Positions 27,942 to 37,247 of a stretch of 64,000 bases of DNA are shown piece after piece (the stretch's first letter is position 1; each line of letters starts with the position of its first letter). A model generated the notes under the pieces. It was given only the letters and a program-made list of their open reading frames with translations, did not search any database and was not told the DNA's origin. The stretch is taken from the NCBI RefSeq assembly GCF_038002605.1, contig NZ_JBBOCT010000001.1, positions 992,001-1,056,000 of the forward strand, in the 5' to 3' direction. Source of the DNA: Bacillus sp. FSL K6-3431 (GTDB lineage: Bacteria; Bacillota; Bacilli; Bacillales; Bacillaceae_C). Both the position numbers and the translations under genes were made by a program.

Positions 27942-30230
27942 TTACTTCGTAGTAGGATTATCTAGTTTCTTACCACCTACTTTAGTTTTCTTTATATTTT
28001 TCACAGCCTGTTTGCCAAGCCGGTCTTCAAGCTGCTGTAAATATAAACTTTTTGGCTTAACATGCTTTCCATAGCTTTCCCAATACCCTTGCTCACGAGG
28101 ACGAAGATCACCCTCACGCGGCCAATCACCTAAGTTAACGGTACCTACATGTCCAATGGAATAATTTTGTGCCGTCGGAGGTTGTTGTAACGTAAGTTCA
28201 CCTTCTGTGTTCCACGCAACATAATTTGCCCCAGACCAGCCATGCCCAGTTCCGTACCACGCGCGGTCCTGAATAGAAATAGGTGCTTTTACATTGTCAA
28301 AAAGCCCACCGACTGACCATCTGTGATGTGGTTCACTCGTTGTGTAATTTTTTTCACTCACACTGTCAAGAAAGACATTCGGTCCAGCTACGCGGCTATC
28401 AACTAAAAAAGCATGTCTTGCCGTTTCAGCATATACACGTTGGGCCAGTAGCAATTGCCCACCGTATTTATAAGCGTACCTGCGACTTCCCGTAATAACA
28501 CTAACCATGTCCAACGATTTGGTGTCCTGAATCGTAACCCACTTGGAGGTTTTTCCAACATCGACAAGACTATACGATAAATGTAGTCCGATCACATCAC
28601 GCACCCATGCATTTTTTACATTATCCATCTTTACAAATGTTTGTGCATGGTTTTCGTCTGCATAGTAGGTTTCACCACCTTGTTCTTTCGTCACACTAGG
28701 ATCGAACTCGGTGTCGACACGAAGATTCTCCACTCCAACATTTTCGATGCGGTAGTCATCATATTTTATAATCTCTCCCCCACCCCATCTCTCTTCAATA
28801 GAATTAGCCAAAGGAGCATCTACAGTAACAATACTTCCTTTAATACCCGTAATCACACGGTCGAAATCCAAATTGAACGGAGACCATTGTACTGTCCCGT
28901 CAGGATCAGCCCCAGGACGTGGTATAATTTGGTCCATATCAATTTCATGAATCCAGTGCTCGTTCCCATATCTGCGAACAATGATCTCATCGCCTACCTG
29001 AAATGCACTTGGATTCTCAACATGAAAGGAACGTGAACCGACTGGAACGAATAATTCCGTAATATCAGTTGTTATATTTTCAAGCGGATCCAATGGCAAA
29101 CCTTTAAATTCTAAAATATTCCTCTTTTTAATTCCTGTTGCTAGCAGTACGGTGTCATCTTTGGCCTGTCCTTTTCCTCGTAATACAACACCACTCGCTT
29201 GAATTTGTAGCGTACCACTAATCTCATAGGTTCCTTTATCTAGTACGACAGCGCCTCGGAAAGCATTATCCAAGATTGGCATCGCAGATACTTGATCAAT
29301 AGCCTCTTGAATTCTGGCTGTATCGTCCCCTTCTCCTGGTTTAATGACGACTGTAGCTTGTATATTAGGGATTTTAACTCCTCCGCCTTTATAGCCACTG
29401 TTTGAAAAGTCAAGAATTTGATTTCCTTTAAAATCCGGAACGTATTCTAATTTCTTATCCTTTCCGTAATAGACTACCTGGCTCTCATTGCCGCCGATTT
29501 CTGATGAATCAATAACTGTAAAATAAAAGCGATCATGTAAAATAGGTTGACCACTAAAACTGAATTCTAAATGGATTTCGTAATGTCCTGATTCTTTAAC
29601 CTGTCCTGAAAATGTAAGTTGCTCTTGACTGCCTTCGAGAAGATTCGTTTCAGTTAGATTTTGAATTACCATGCCATCACGGATAAGTTCGCCTGTAACG
29701 GATCCTTCCGCGTGAGGGTCCAGTTGGATGGAAGGAATTGTATCACCAGCTCCCAATATGGCTGGCTCCCCGATTTCAATCGTCATTTTGTCATGCAACA
29801 ATGCTGTATCCACAAGCCATTTTTCCGGGTTTCTTACCTGAATGAACAGTGAGGTAGACTTTCTTACCTCTCCAGAAATAACAACAGCTGTAATTTTCGC
29901 TACACCGTCTGCCATACTTTTTACAGTTCCTTCTGAATCAACTATCGCTACCTCAGGATTACTACTTTCCAAGGTAATTTTTGCTTCTGAAAGATCTGTT
30001 TCATTACCATCCATCAATGTGCCTTTTACTTCTAAATAACGATTTTCACCGGGAAGAGACTGAATCGTTGCATTTTCGGGATATTTAAGTTGCTCGACAT
30101 CCACAAAATACACACTGTCAATACTTAATTCATCAGCGAGATATAGTCCACCTCCCGAAAGTAAAGTGCTCATTAATAAAATTGCTGCAACAAGAACAGT
30201 CATTTTACCTTTTACATGTCTCAACAGCAT
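27942..30230 (-). CDS. Secreted beta-helix protein, pectate-lyase superfamily type, with Ig-like domain
   Basis: 762 residues. N-terminal signal peptide or anchor (MTVLVAAILLMSTLLSGGG), a bacterial Ig-like (BIG2) domain (about 40-130: LESSNPEVAIVDSEGTVKSM.DGVAKITAVV), a beta-sandwich, then from about 285 a right-handed beta-helix that begins like pectate-lyase superfamily proteins (GDDTARIQEAIDQVSAM...GAVVLDKGTYEISGTLQI). It probably acts on a plant or microbial polysaccharide outside the cell; no catalytic residues could be assigned. Fits the pectin theme of the lyase at 1-2449. SD AAAGGAGG is only two bases from ATG 30230, so TTG 30224 may be the true start. Confidence 0.75.
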   Translation of the reverse strand: MLLRHVKGKMTVLVAAILLMSTLLSGGGLYLADELSIDSVYFVDVEQLKYPENATIQSLPGENRYLEVKGTLMDGNETDLSEAKITLESSNPEVAIVDSEGTVKSMADGVAKITAVVISGEVRKSTSLFIQVRNPEKWLVDTALLHDKMTIEIGEPAILGAGDTIPSIQLDPHAEGSVTGELIRDGMVIQNLTETNLLEGSQEQLTFSGQVKESGHYEIHLEFSFSGQPILHDRFYFTVIDSSEIGGNESQVVYYGKDKKLEYVPDFKGNQILDFSNSGYKGGGVKIPNIQATVVIKPGEGDDTARIQEAIDQVSAMPILDNAFRGAVVLDKGTYEISGTLQIQASGVVLRGKGQAKDDTVLLATGIKKRNILEFKGLPLDPLENITTDITELFVPVGSRSFHVENPSAFQVGDEIIVRRYGNEHWIHEIDMDQIIPRPGADPDGTVQWSPFNLDFDRVITGIKGSIVTVDAPLANSIEERWGGGEIIKYDDYRIENVGVENLRVDTEFDPSVTKEQGGETYYADENHAQTFVKMDNVKNAWVRDVIGLHLSYSLVDVGKTSKWVTIQDTKSLDMVSVITGSRRYAYKYGGQLLLAQRVYAETARHAFLVDSRVAGPNVFLDSVSEKNYTTSEPHHRWSVGGLFDNVKAPISIQDRAWYGTGHGWSGANYVAWNTEGELTLQQPPTAQNYSIGHVGTVNLGDWPREGDLRPREQGYWESYGKHVKPKSLYLQQLEDRLGKQAVKNIKKTKVGGKKLDNPTTK

Positions 30231-31055
30231 TTCCTCCTTTACATTTTTAATAGACTTTCGAAAACATCCCCAATCTTATAATCCAATTGTAACTTTTCGA
30301 ATCTTCATAATAATACTACCACTTTAAATCTATAAAATTTGTTGTCCTATTTGCAGAAAATGTTGCTCTATTATTATTTAAAGCAAGGCGTTGGTAACTA
30401 GCACAAATAACCATATACAGGATCACTTTATTTTTCTATAATAAAAACCCGTTCATTTTGAACTGGTTTATTAATGATCCTTGAAATTAGGAACTAATAG
30501 TATTAAATTAAACGCTGCAAAATAAAATGCGCTTTGTTTAAATATTATTTGAATATATGAAACAGGCTGTGACTAAACAATAAAATTGCTTTTAATAACA
30601 TAACGATCAAAGGAGAATGTTACAATTCAATAATAAACCATATCAGCAGACTGGAAAGCACACGTATTCCGGGTTTTCGGAAGAGGCAAACGGAGTAGGA
30701 AAAGCTGAAAGAACATAAAGGTGTAAGGGAAGTTCGAAAAATACCCAAGTGACTAAACATAATAAATACGGTTTCTATCAGGAGGATGTATTCCGACTTG
30801 GGCATATCATTCATGTAATTAGAATAGGGCAATGAATATAGGTTGAGAGGCGGGTCGAAAATTCCTTTCAGTTTTGTAATATCTACAAAACAATTTTTCC
30901 ATGACTCATGAAAGATAGATGCAATGCACGTACACCTCCTACATTACATTTTTAAAAGATCTGATTTACCACATTTACTCATGATACGATTTACATTCCT
31001 AACCAAAATGTGATTTTTATATTTTAGGGATTTTAAGAGTTTTAAGAGTAGATGA
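30231..31055. other. Gene-poor stretch
   Basis: No supported gene. A hairpin at 30428-30455 (AAACC.GTTCA/TGAAC.GGTTT) has a T-run on the minus strand. A plus-strand frame from 30618 (LQFNNKPYQQTGKHTYSG) is short, with its SD touching the ATG. Nothing else is recognisable. Confidence 0.35.
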
Positions 31056-31676
31056 TTAATTATTAACAGCCATTCGTCCAAGTGGGCCATTTTCATCAAT
31101 GATATCCTGTAAATCAAATACGGAGATTGGAAACATAGGGAAACCAAAAACATAAGGAGTTATTTCATATAGCTGGAAATAGATAACAAGAACTTTATCC
31201 GCAATATAAAAGTCTTGATCGGGACGAATCGCTGTGAAACCATCGAGGAGCAGGATATTACGCTGTTTAATTTGATAATCAATTAAGCTCGAGAGTCTTT
31301 GGACATAGTCACTTCCGGGCCTAAATAGGTCTTTAAGTTCGCTAATCCTCCCCTTTTGCAGATCAAACGTTAAAGACTTTATATACGTCATACCATGGGC
31401 TGCATGATAATGGTAGGTGTAATTGGAAAGTGAAAGACTTAAAACTTGACGCTGGTTGTTTTTAATTTCATATAAACCTAGCATTTCTTCCACTGTTGTC
31501 GGCATATTCCCAACTTGTTCGTTTATGAGCTGCTGGGTTTGATACACAATCGTACTATTAATGCTTCTTTCTAAATCTTGATTTCGCACGCCACAAACTT
31601 GAGGATAAAAAACTATCTTATCCTGCTCACTACTAATTTCAGCCGTTTTAATGCCTACTGGAAACTTATTAAGCAT
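31056..31676 (-). CDS. DUF3298/DUF4163-type protein
   Basis: 206 residues, cytosolic or lacking a recognisable signal peptide. Central blocks ISLSNYTYHYHAAHGMT-like (LSLSNYTYHYHAAHGMTYIK), LTFDLQKGRISELKDLF, PDQDFYIADKVLVIYFQLYEI and TPYVFGFPMFPISVFDLQDII are typical of DUF3298 proteins related to the RsiV C-terminal domain. Function unknown; RsiV-like domains bind muramidases in anti-sigma factors, but here there is no sigma factor beside it. Isolated gene. Confidence 0.85.
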   Translation of the reverse strand: MLNKFPVGIKTAEISSEQDKIVFYPQVCGVRNQDLERSINSTIVYQTQQLINEQVGNMPTTVEEMLGLYEIKNNQRQVLSLSLSNYTYHYHAAHGMTYIKSLTFDLQKGRISELKDLFRPGSDYVQRLSSLIDYQIKQRNILLLDGFTAIRPDQDFYIADKVLVIYFQLYEITPYVFGFPMFPISVFDLQDIIDENGPLGRMAVNN

Positions 31677-31880
31677 ATTTTCCCATCCTCTAATACTTTT
31701 TATCTCATTGTATTCTTAATAAGGGTTATTGTGTGCGGAAGGCAAATGCTGATATTCCACCAAACTAGTTAATTTCACATAAATTAAGAGGATATTATTT
31801 AGAAGGATCGTTGTCTGTATTACGATAATTATTATCATTATGTTGAAACCTCTGACAAACTTGACTATTTTATAAGACAG

Positions 31881-32096
31881 TTAGCAGAAGGATTTTTGGG
31901 CCACCATCTTTAGGAGGAACATCCCCAAGTCCAATGGTCCACCACCTGCATTTTCGGCGCCCGATTGGTTATATTCCTTTTCAAAAAGTTCGCGAATTAA
32001 ATGCTCAAAATCTTTCCAGCCAATCCAAATATAATCGTAATGAATACGATTTGTAATGCGTTTTTTATATAAATTTTCCATGTGATGTTTTAGCAC
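31881..32096 (-). pseudogene. Fragment of an Mrr-type restriction endonuclease
   Basis: The middle of this 71-codon frame, YIWIGWKDFEHLIRELFEKEYNQSG, matches the start of the Mrr_cat nuclease domain of predicted type IV restriction enzymes. The expected continuation (D-G-G-V-D and Q-x-K) is missing; the frame dissolves into unrelated residues. A degraded remnant. Confidence 0.55.
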
Positions 32097-32186
32097 ATTA
32101 AATCTTTGCCAATATTAACGGATTTGTGTTTATCCAAAAGAGTTGTAATCATTTAACAGAAGGGTTTTATACTGATAAAGAGATTA

Positions 32187-32219
32187 AAAAAACACCCTTC
32201 GTCCAAAACGAAGGGTGGT
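32187..32219 (-). terminator. Terminator of the CBS-transporter gene
   Basis: CACCCTTCGT and ACGAAGGGTG form a stem, followed on the minus strand by seven T, a few bases after the stop codon. Confidence 0.85.
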
Positions 32220-32225
32220 GATATG

Positions 32226-33545
32226 TTAGGTATCGCTTTCTGCTTTTGAAGCATTCAAATGCAGCGCTATTTTTAGGATTTGATAGTTATCCATTTCTAA
32301 AACTGTCAAAAGATGACCTTCATGTTCAATAGCATCCTCTAAATTAACATTCATATTTTTAAGTTGGACCCAACCACCAATGGTATCAACATCTTCAATC
32401 TCTTTAAATGTTAATCCGAAACGTTCCTCTAAATCAGAAAGTAAAACTCGGCCACTGATATAGTAGAGATCCTCGCTTTTTTGTTGGATATCTGGTACTT
32501 CATCTACATCGAACTCATCACGAATTTCTCCAACTATTTCTTCTAATATATCTTCCATCGTAATCATACCCGCTGTTCCACCATATTCATCGATGACAAG
32601 AGCTATATGAACGCGTTCTTTTTGCATCTTAACAAGTGCATCTTGTAATGGTGTAATTTCATGGATATGTGGCATTTCTTGGAGACTTTCTTTTAATGGT
32701 TTGCTACGACCAACAGCATTATCGGTCAACATTTTTTTTACATTAACATAACCAAGCATCTGGTCTTTATCCCCATCGTCCGTGACTGGGTATCGTGTAT
32801 ATTGATGGTTATCTAGGATGGGCAAAATCTGATCTGTATTCATAGATTGGGATAATGTCACCATTTGTGTACGAGGAACCATAATATCTTTCGCAACACG
32901 CTCATCAAAAGTAAAGATATTCCTCATGTATGATAATTCAGTTTGATTAATTTCACCACTTTGAAAACTTTGTGCCATAATAATTTTCAATTCATCTTCT
33001 GAGTGGGCTTGCTCATGATCAGCCGGTTTAACCCCGAATATTCGAAGTAAAACTCTAGCAGAACCATTTAAAGACCAAATCAAAGGGTACATAATTTTTC
33101 CAAACCAGTAAAGAGGAACAGCTAATAATAATGTCATTTTTTCCGCGAATTGAATGGCCAATGTTTTTGGTGCCAATTCTCCTATTACTACATGCAAATA
33201 GGTCATTAACGACAACGCCACAGCTAAAGAGACAACTGTAGACAGAGCATCAGGCATTCCTAAATCATGTAAGACCGGGTGAAGAATCCTCTCAACTGTA
33301 GGTTCTCCTAAAAATCCAAGCCCTAAAGCCGTAACTGTAATTCCTAATTGACATGCAGATAAGTAATAGTCTAGATCATCTACTAACTTTTTTGCAATAA
33401 TTGCTTTTTTATTACCTTCTAAGATTAATTGGTCTATCCTAGACATTCTTACTTTTACTACCGCAAATTCCGCCCCTACGAAAAAAGCCGTAAGTGCAAT
33501 TAAAAACGCCACTAGGATTAAATTAATAATAATGGTTATATCCAA
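32226..33545 (-). CDS. CNNM/CorC-type membrane protein (YhdP/MpfA-like, magnesium efflux)
   Basis: 439 residues: DUF21 membrane domain with three to four segments (1-175; [45 protein letters not shown]), a CBS pair (about 205-340; [39 protein letters not shown]) and a C-terminal CorC/HlyC domain. Family members such as S. aureus MpfA and B. subtilis YhdP export or resist magnesium. The upstream MerR gene resembles YhdQ next to B. subtilis yhdP, so the pair is conserved. Start TTG 33545 (MDITII, as in homologues) is separated from its SD by a 20-base hairpin. Confidence 0.9.
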   Translation of the reverse strand: MDITIIINLILVAFLIALTAFFVGAEFAVVKVRMSRIDQLILEGNKKAIIAKKLVDDLDYYLSACQLGITVTALGLGFLGEPTVERILHPVLHDLGMPDALSTVVSLAVALSLMTYLHVVIGELAPKTLAIQFAEKMTLLLAVPLYWFGKIMYPLIWSLNGSARVLLRIFGVKPADHEQAHSEDELKIIMAQSFQSGEINQTELSYMRNIFTFDERVAKDIMVPRTQMVTLSQSMNTDQILPILDNHQYTRYPVTDDGDKDQMLGYVNVKKMLTDNAVGRSKPLKESLQEMPHIHEITPLQDALVKMQKERVHIALVIDEYGGTAGMITMEDILEEIVGEIRDEFDVDEVPDIQQKSEDLYYISGRVLLSDLEERFGLTFKEIEDVDTIGGWVQLKNMNVNLEDAIEHEGHLLTVLEMDNYQILKIALHLNASKAESDT

Positions 33546-33549
33546 TACT

Positions 33550-33577
33550 GGCCCCGAGTAAATGGGGCCTCACCTCC
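33550..33577 (-). promoter_or_regulatory. SD sequence and GC-rich hairpin before the TTG start
   Basis: On the minus strand the strong SD GGAGGTGA (33570-33577) is followed by a perfect hairpin, GGCCCC-ATTTACTC-GGGGCC (33550-33569), then four bases and TTG. Linear spacing is far too long; folding the hairpin brings SD and start together. It may tune translation. Confidence 0.6.
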
Positions 33578-33584
33578 GAATTTT

Positions 33585-33992
33585 TTAAAATAACATTCCA
33601 AGCTGTACTAAAACAGCCAGTTGATTTCCTATTTGCTGAGAAATAAGTTTTTTCTCTTCTGGTGAAGCATCTCTCATTGTTTCTTCCAACTGAGATAATC
33701 TTTTCTGTAGACTATCAATATCTGCTTGAACATCACGTATCATTTTTTCTTTAGATGGAAGATTAACAGTTTGAATAGAAGCTTTAATTTCCTCAAGAGA
33801 CAACCGTTGTTTTTTTAACAATTTGATACGTTCAATTGTTTGAAGGACTTCTTGTCCATACAGTCGATAATTAGATGCAGATCGGCTATACTCAAGCAAT
33901 CCGTTTCGTGTATAGTAATCAATGGTTCGCAGAGACAATCCACTAATCTTTGCAACTTGACCTATACGAAGTAAAGACTCCCCAAGAATCAT
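33585..33992 (-). CDS. MerR-family transcriptional regulator
   Basis: 135 residues: N-terminal winged HTH (LLRIGQVAKISGLSLRTIDYYTRNGLLEYSRSASNYRLYG) and a long dimer helix with an unusual tail, lacking the Cys pair of CueR/ZntR metal sensors. It lies 39 bases upstream of the CNNM gene on the same strand and is the likely operon partner. The SD AGGAGGG is nearly in contact with ATG 33992. Confidence 0.9.
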   Translation of the reverse strand: MILGESLLRIGQVAKISGLSLRTIDYYTRNGLLEYSRSASNYRLYGQEVLQTIERIKLLKKQRLSLEEIKASIQTVNLPSKEKMIRDVQADIDSLQKRLSQLEETMRDASPEEKKLISQQIGNQLAVLVQLGMLF

Positions 33993-34327
33993 CCCTCCTA
34001 CATTACTTTGATTTTAATAACATAACACATGAATATATTAAGTGTACAGTTGAACGTTATGGTTTAGGAAAGTTTATTATATTTTATGTACATTTTGCTA
34101 CAAAAATAAAAAAGCTGTAGATTATAAACTAAATAACTGAACTATCGCACCTAAACACATGATGGGTTTAAGTAACTTTAATACTTAAAGGTATTGAAAT
34201 ATAATAATTGCTTCAGTTCCATTAACGATCTATCTACATCTTTATTTGGATAGGCTACACTTAGTTGGACAATAAAAATAAGGGCGAGTAGAATAATACA
34301 CAACTAGTGAGGAGGGGAGAATCTACC
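33993..34327. other. AT-rich intergenic region
   Basis: Contains the promoter of the MerR operon (leftward) and the left flank of the IS3 remnant. No gene. Confidence 0.35.
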
Positions 34328-34690
34328 ATGCCTAAAAAAAGACGTACCTTTTCAACCGAGTTTAAAAAACAAGTGGTGGCTTTATATGAAAATGAAAAAA
34401 GCCGTCAAGTAATTGTAAGCGAATATGAATTAACTGCTTCTGCATTAGACAGATGGATTGCTCCATTCCAACAGTCTGGATCTTATCAAGAGAAAGATAA
34501 TCGAAGCCCTGAAGAACAAGAATGGATGAAGTTAAGAAAAAGAAATAAGCAGCTAGAAATGGAAGTCGATATTTTAAAGCAAGGCGCGCTGATCTGGGAC
34601 AAACATAGAAGCGATAGATAGAAATCGTCACAAATATTCGGTATCAGCGATGTGTAAAGTCCTACAAATAACTCATAGTACATTCTACCT
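34328..34690 (+). pseudogene. IS3-family transposase remnant (OrfA plus start of OrfB)
   Basis: OrfA from ATG 34328 (SD GGAGGGGAG): MPKKRRTFSTEFKKQVVALYENEK with the HTH, then a coiled-coil region (LRKRNKQLEMEVDILKQGALI) and stop at 34619. OrfB begins one frame over as DRNRHKYSVSAMCKVLQITHSTFYL and is lost after about 30 residues. The DDE catalytic domain is missing, so it is dead. IS150/IS3 group is likely. Confidence 0.85.
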
Positions 34691-35183
34691 ATCAGTCTTT
34701 GCTCACTGACTACCGCTAGTTCATGTCCATCTATCATACCTACCCTACTATGTCCCTTAGGGTTGAATTTATGAAATTGATTCAGTCAATATAAAAAAAA
34801 GAAATGTAAGATTAAGATATTAATATTTAAATATCGAATACATTAAAGGATTACTAACAGTTTCAATGTCAGTGCGCTAATACGGATTGGCAATTATCCC
34901 CTAGATTGCAACAGAAGAAAAAGTCTTTCATCAGTTAAGTAAAATGATGAAAGACTTCCTCCCTTAGTAAGTTTTTCTATTGTTTTTTATCTTATGGGCC
35001 AATCAAGCCTGCCCACTAAAAGCTTTGTGAATATGGATTAAGTCACCTTCTTACATCGTGCCGCCCATAATGTATATATTATATATAAATTAATACTAAT
35101 GGTTTTAATAGTTATTACATTCATCCTTCACTAGCCACTACAATCTGTTGAGGAAGCGGACTTCTGCCCTTAGCTGTTAAAAC
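34691..35183. other. Gene-free stretch with terminator hairpin
   Basis: AAGTCTTTCATCA and TGATGAAAGACTT (34930-34962) form a 13-bp stem with a T-run on the minus strand; it may end transcripts coming from the luciferase-like gene. The rest is IS flank and AT-rich sequence. Confidence 0.45.
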
Positions 35184-36176
35184 TTAAAACAGTTCCCGTG
35201 CCAATAATCGATAAACATTTAAGCGTTTCTCTTGTGAATGTGGGATGCTACAAATCACTGCTTCATCAAATCCATAGTGAGCTTGCTCTTCCTGTAATAA
35301 TGTTGCGATTTCATTTACTTCTCCCACTAAATGAATTTTACGATTTTCTTTAATGATCATGCGGTCCATTTCTGTCAATGGATAATCACGGGCTTCTTCC
35401 GGTGTCAAAACTGGCTCAATCCTGCCTCTCATAAACAGTAAACGCCAAATATCTTGAGGCTTTGCTTCAAATTCAGCTTCTTCTTTTGTTTCTGCTGTTG
35501 TCACCATATAGGTAACATTGATTTGCGGTTTCTCCATAAAAGCTGAAGGTTGAAAGTTCTTTTTATATGTAGCTAAAATTTCTTTGGTCATTTCTCCATT
35601 GAAAAACTGTGCAAAAGAATATCCTACGCCCCTACGCCCAGCTTGAATAGCACTATTGCCTGTCGAACCCAATAGCCAAGCTTCTGGCAAAATAACTTGG
35701 GACGGTGTAGCGATTGTTTTACTATATAAACCATCTTCAGGTACTTCGTCGCTGATCAACTGCAGTGCCGTATTAAATTTTTCATACATATTGTTAATCA
35801 TCGGTTGGCGCCCTTCAGATAAAGCATAAATGGAGTGGTTGTCCCCACCAGGAGCGCGACCTACACCAAAATCAATCCGGCCCGGTGAAAATGCACTTAA
35901 CGTTTTAAACACCTCAGCTAGTTTTAATGGAGAATAATGCATCATCATCACTCCCCCGGTGCCGATCCGAATATTTCTCGTTTTAGCAGCTAAATGAGCT
36001 ACCGTCACTTCAGGAGCTGAACTAGCAAAATCATTTGTTCCATGATGTTCTGCCAACCACATTCGATGATAGCCTAACTCATCTCCCAAAATAGCCAATT
36101 CCTCCGCCTTTTTCAAAGCATCCACAGCTTTATTTCCCTTCGTAATGGGGGCTTGATCCAATATACTTAATTTCAC
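35184..36176 (-). CDS. Luciferase-like (LLM class) flavin-dependent oxidoreductase, YceB-like
   Basis: 330 residues, bacterial luciferase TIM-barrel. Family blocks: LSILDQAPITKG, LGYHRMWLAEHHGTNDFASSAPE, RIGTGGVMMMHYSPLKLAEVFK and FGVGRAPGGD. It uses reduced FMN from a partner reductase; substrate unknown. Directly downstream of a MarR gene in the same direction, with a putative MarR site 115 bases before its start, so it is probably induced by an electrophile or organic compound. Confidence 0.92.
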   Translation of the reverse strand: MKLSILDQAPITKGNKAVDALKKAEELAILGDELGYHRMWLAEHHGTNDFASSAPEVTVAHLAAKTRNIRIGTGGVMMMHYSPLKLAEVFKTLSAFSPGRIDFGVGRAPGGDNHSIYALSEGRQPMINNMYEKFNTALQLISDEVPEDGLYSKTIATPSQVILPEAWLLGSTGNSAIQAGRRGVGYSFAQFFNGEMTKEILATYKKNFQPSAFMEKPQINVTYMVTTAETKEEAEFEAKPQDIWRLLFMRGRIEPVLTPEEARDYPLTEMDRMIIKENRKIHLVGEVNEIATLLQEEQAHYGFDEAVICSIPHSQEKRLNVYRLLARELF

Positions 36177-36291
36177 TTTTTAAACATCCTTCCAATTAGC
36201 TTATTCTGTTAGCAAATCGACTTTTTATAATAATTTCAATTCAGGTTGAGTAATGACATATGGTTTACGCACCTTACTATTAGATAATAAT

Positions 36292-36307
36292 CATTAGTAT
36301 GCTAATG
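36292..36307. promoter_or_regulatory. Putative MarR operator before the luciferase-like gene
   Basis: Inverted repeat CATTAG-TATG-CTAATG. Shares the core TAG(C/T)ATGCTAAT with the palindrome before marR at 36777. Confidence 0.6.
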
Positions 36308-36318
36308 ACTTTTTTATA

Positions 36319-36349
36319 AAAAAGCTGAGATTAGGAAATATTCTCAGCC
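36319..36349 (-). terminator. Terminator overlapping the end of marR
   Basis: Minus strand GCTGAGA/TCTCAGC followed by six T; the stem includes the last codons of marR. It separates marR from the luciferase-like gene, implying that gene has its own promoter. Confidence 0.75.
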
Positions 36350-36747
36350 ATTTTTTTCAAAAGCTTTTTTAACAATAATCGTTCATCTGTTGACATTCCA
36401 TCCATTAACTTATCCTGCTGCTTTCTCCAAACTTTCTCAATCGGCCCCTTTATATCTTGACCTTTAGCAGTTAAATAAACCCTGTTTACCCTGCCATCAA
36501 TTTCATCACGCTGTCGGTAAATTAAACCGTAACTTTCCAATGCTTTTACCATGTTTGCGACAGTTGGCGGTTCACAGTTCAAACGATCGCTTAGTTGGAT
36601 CTGAGTAACGCCATCTTCTCTCCATAATCGGCATAATAACTGATCTTGACCAACATGTAGATTTAGTTGACGCAACATTTCTGAATAATTTCTACGCATT
36701 TGGGTTGATATTTCATCAAGAATTTCCCGAATTTCATCTTCAATCAA
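36331..36747 (-). CDS. MarR-family transcriptional regulator
   Basis: 138 residues with the winged-helix core GVTQIQLSDRLNCEPPTVANMVKALESYGLIYRQRDEIDGRVNRVYLT. It has no cysteine typical of OhrR near the N-terminus. The start TTG 36747 fits SD AAGGTGG. A palindrome TAGCATGCTA lies 30 bases upstream and a related one before the next gene, so it likely represses itself and the luciferase-like gene. Confidence 0.9.
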   Translation of the reverse strand: MIEDEIREILDEISTQMRRNYSEMLRQLNLHVGQDQLLCRLWREDGVTQIQLSDRLNCEPPTVANMVKALESYGLIYRQRDEIDGRVNRVYLTAKGQDIKGPIEKVWRKQQDKLMDGMSTDERLLLKKLLKKMAENIS

Positions 36748-36776
36748 AAGCCCACCTTCTTTCAAAAATAACTAGG

Positions 36777-36786
36777 TAGCATGCTA
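36777..36786. promoter_or_regulatory. Putative MarR operator before marR
   Basis: Perfect palindrome TAGCATGCTA, extending to AAT on one side. Shares its core with the site at 36292. Confidence 0.55.
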
Positions 36787-37247
36787 ATCATATGGGTATT
36801 TCATTTATAATTCAAGTAATTAGTTATACCCCGTCAAACAAATCAGGACATTAAGCAATCCACGCCGCTCTTCTTCCTTATAATACTAAATTATTTATAG
36901 TCGACATATGCTTCGATCGATCGATCGAACAAGTAAATCGCATCTGAGTCAATGTCTATGAGCTCTCCTTTAGGATAAGGGGCTCAATTTTGAATAGATC
37001 ATTCATTTTATAAGTAATTACTTAACAATTCGCAAGCTAGATGCCCCCATAGTTAACAACTTATCTTTTAAAAATGAGAAAAAGCCACTCAGTGGTTTAT
37101 CAATCTGGTGAATGGCTTTTTCCTGTATAGATTAATATAAGGTGAAACTACAATCAGAGGGGAGCTTACTTGCCTTTAGTATGGAATCAATTTTGACAAC
37201 AAACGCTATGCCTAAGTTACTTCTGCCCTTGATATCCTACTTAATAA
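36787..37247. other. Intergenic region with long palindrome and terminator
   Basis: No gene. Holds a perfect 18-base palindrome, TTCGATCGATCGATCGAA (36912-36929), possibly an operator. Also a hairpin at about 37079-37122 (AAAAAGCCA..TCA and TGA..TGGCTTTTT) that can terminate in either direction and probably serves azoR. Confidence 0.5.
37079..37122. terminator. Bidirectional terminator after azoR
   Basis: GAAAAAGCCACTCA pairs with TGAATGGCTTTTTC; T-runs occur on both strands. Confidence 0.65.

Noticed and set aside
30620..30832. 70-codon minus-strand frame
   Set aside because: No SD, hydrophobic by chance; no family match that I can recognise.
33543..33566. ATT start for the CNNM transporter gene
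   Set aside because: An in-frame ATT lies 8-9 bases after the SD, but homologues start at the MDI.. position, matching TTG 33545; the hairpin explanation is simpler.
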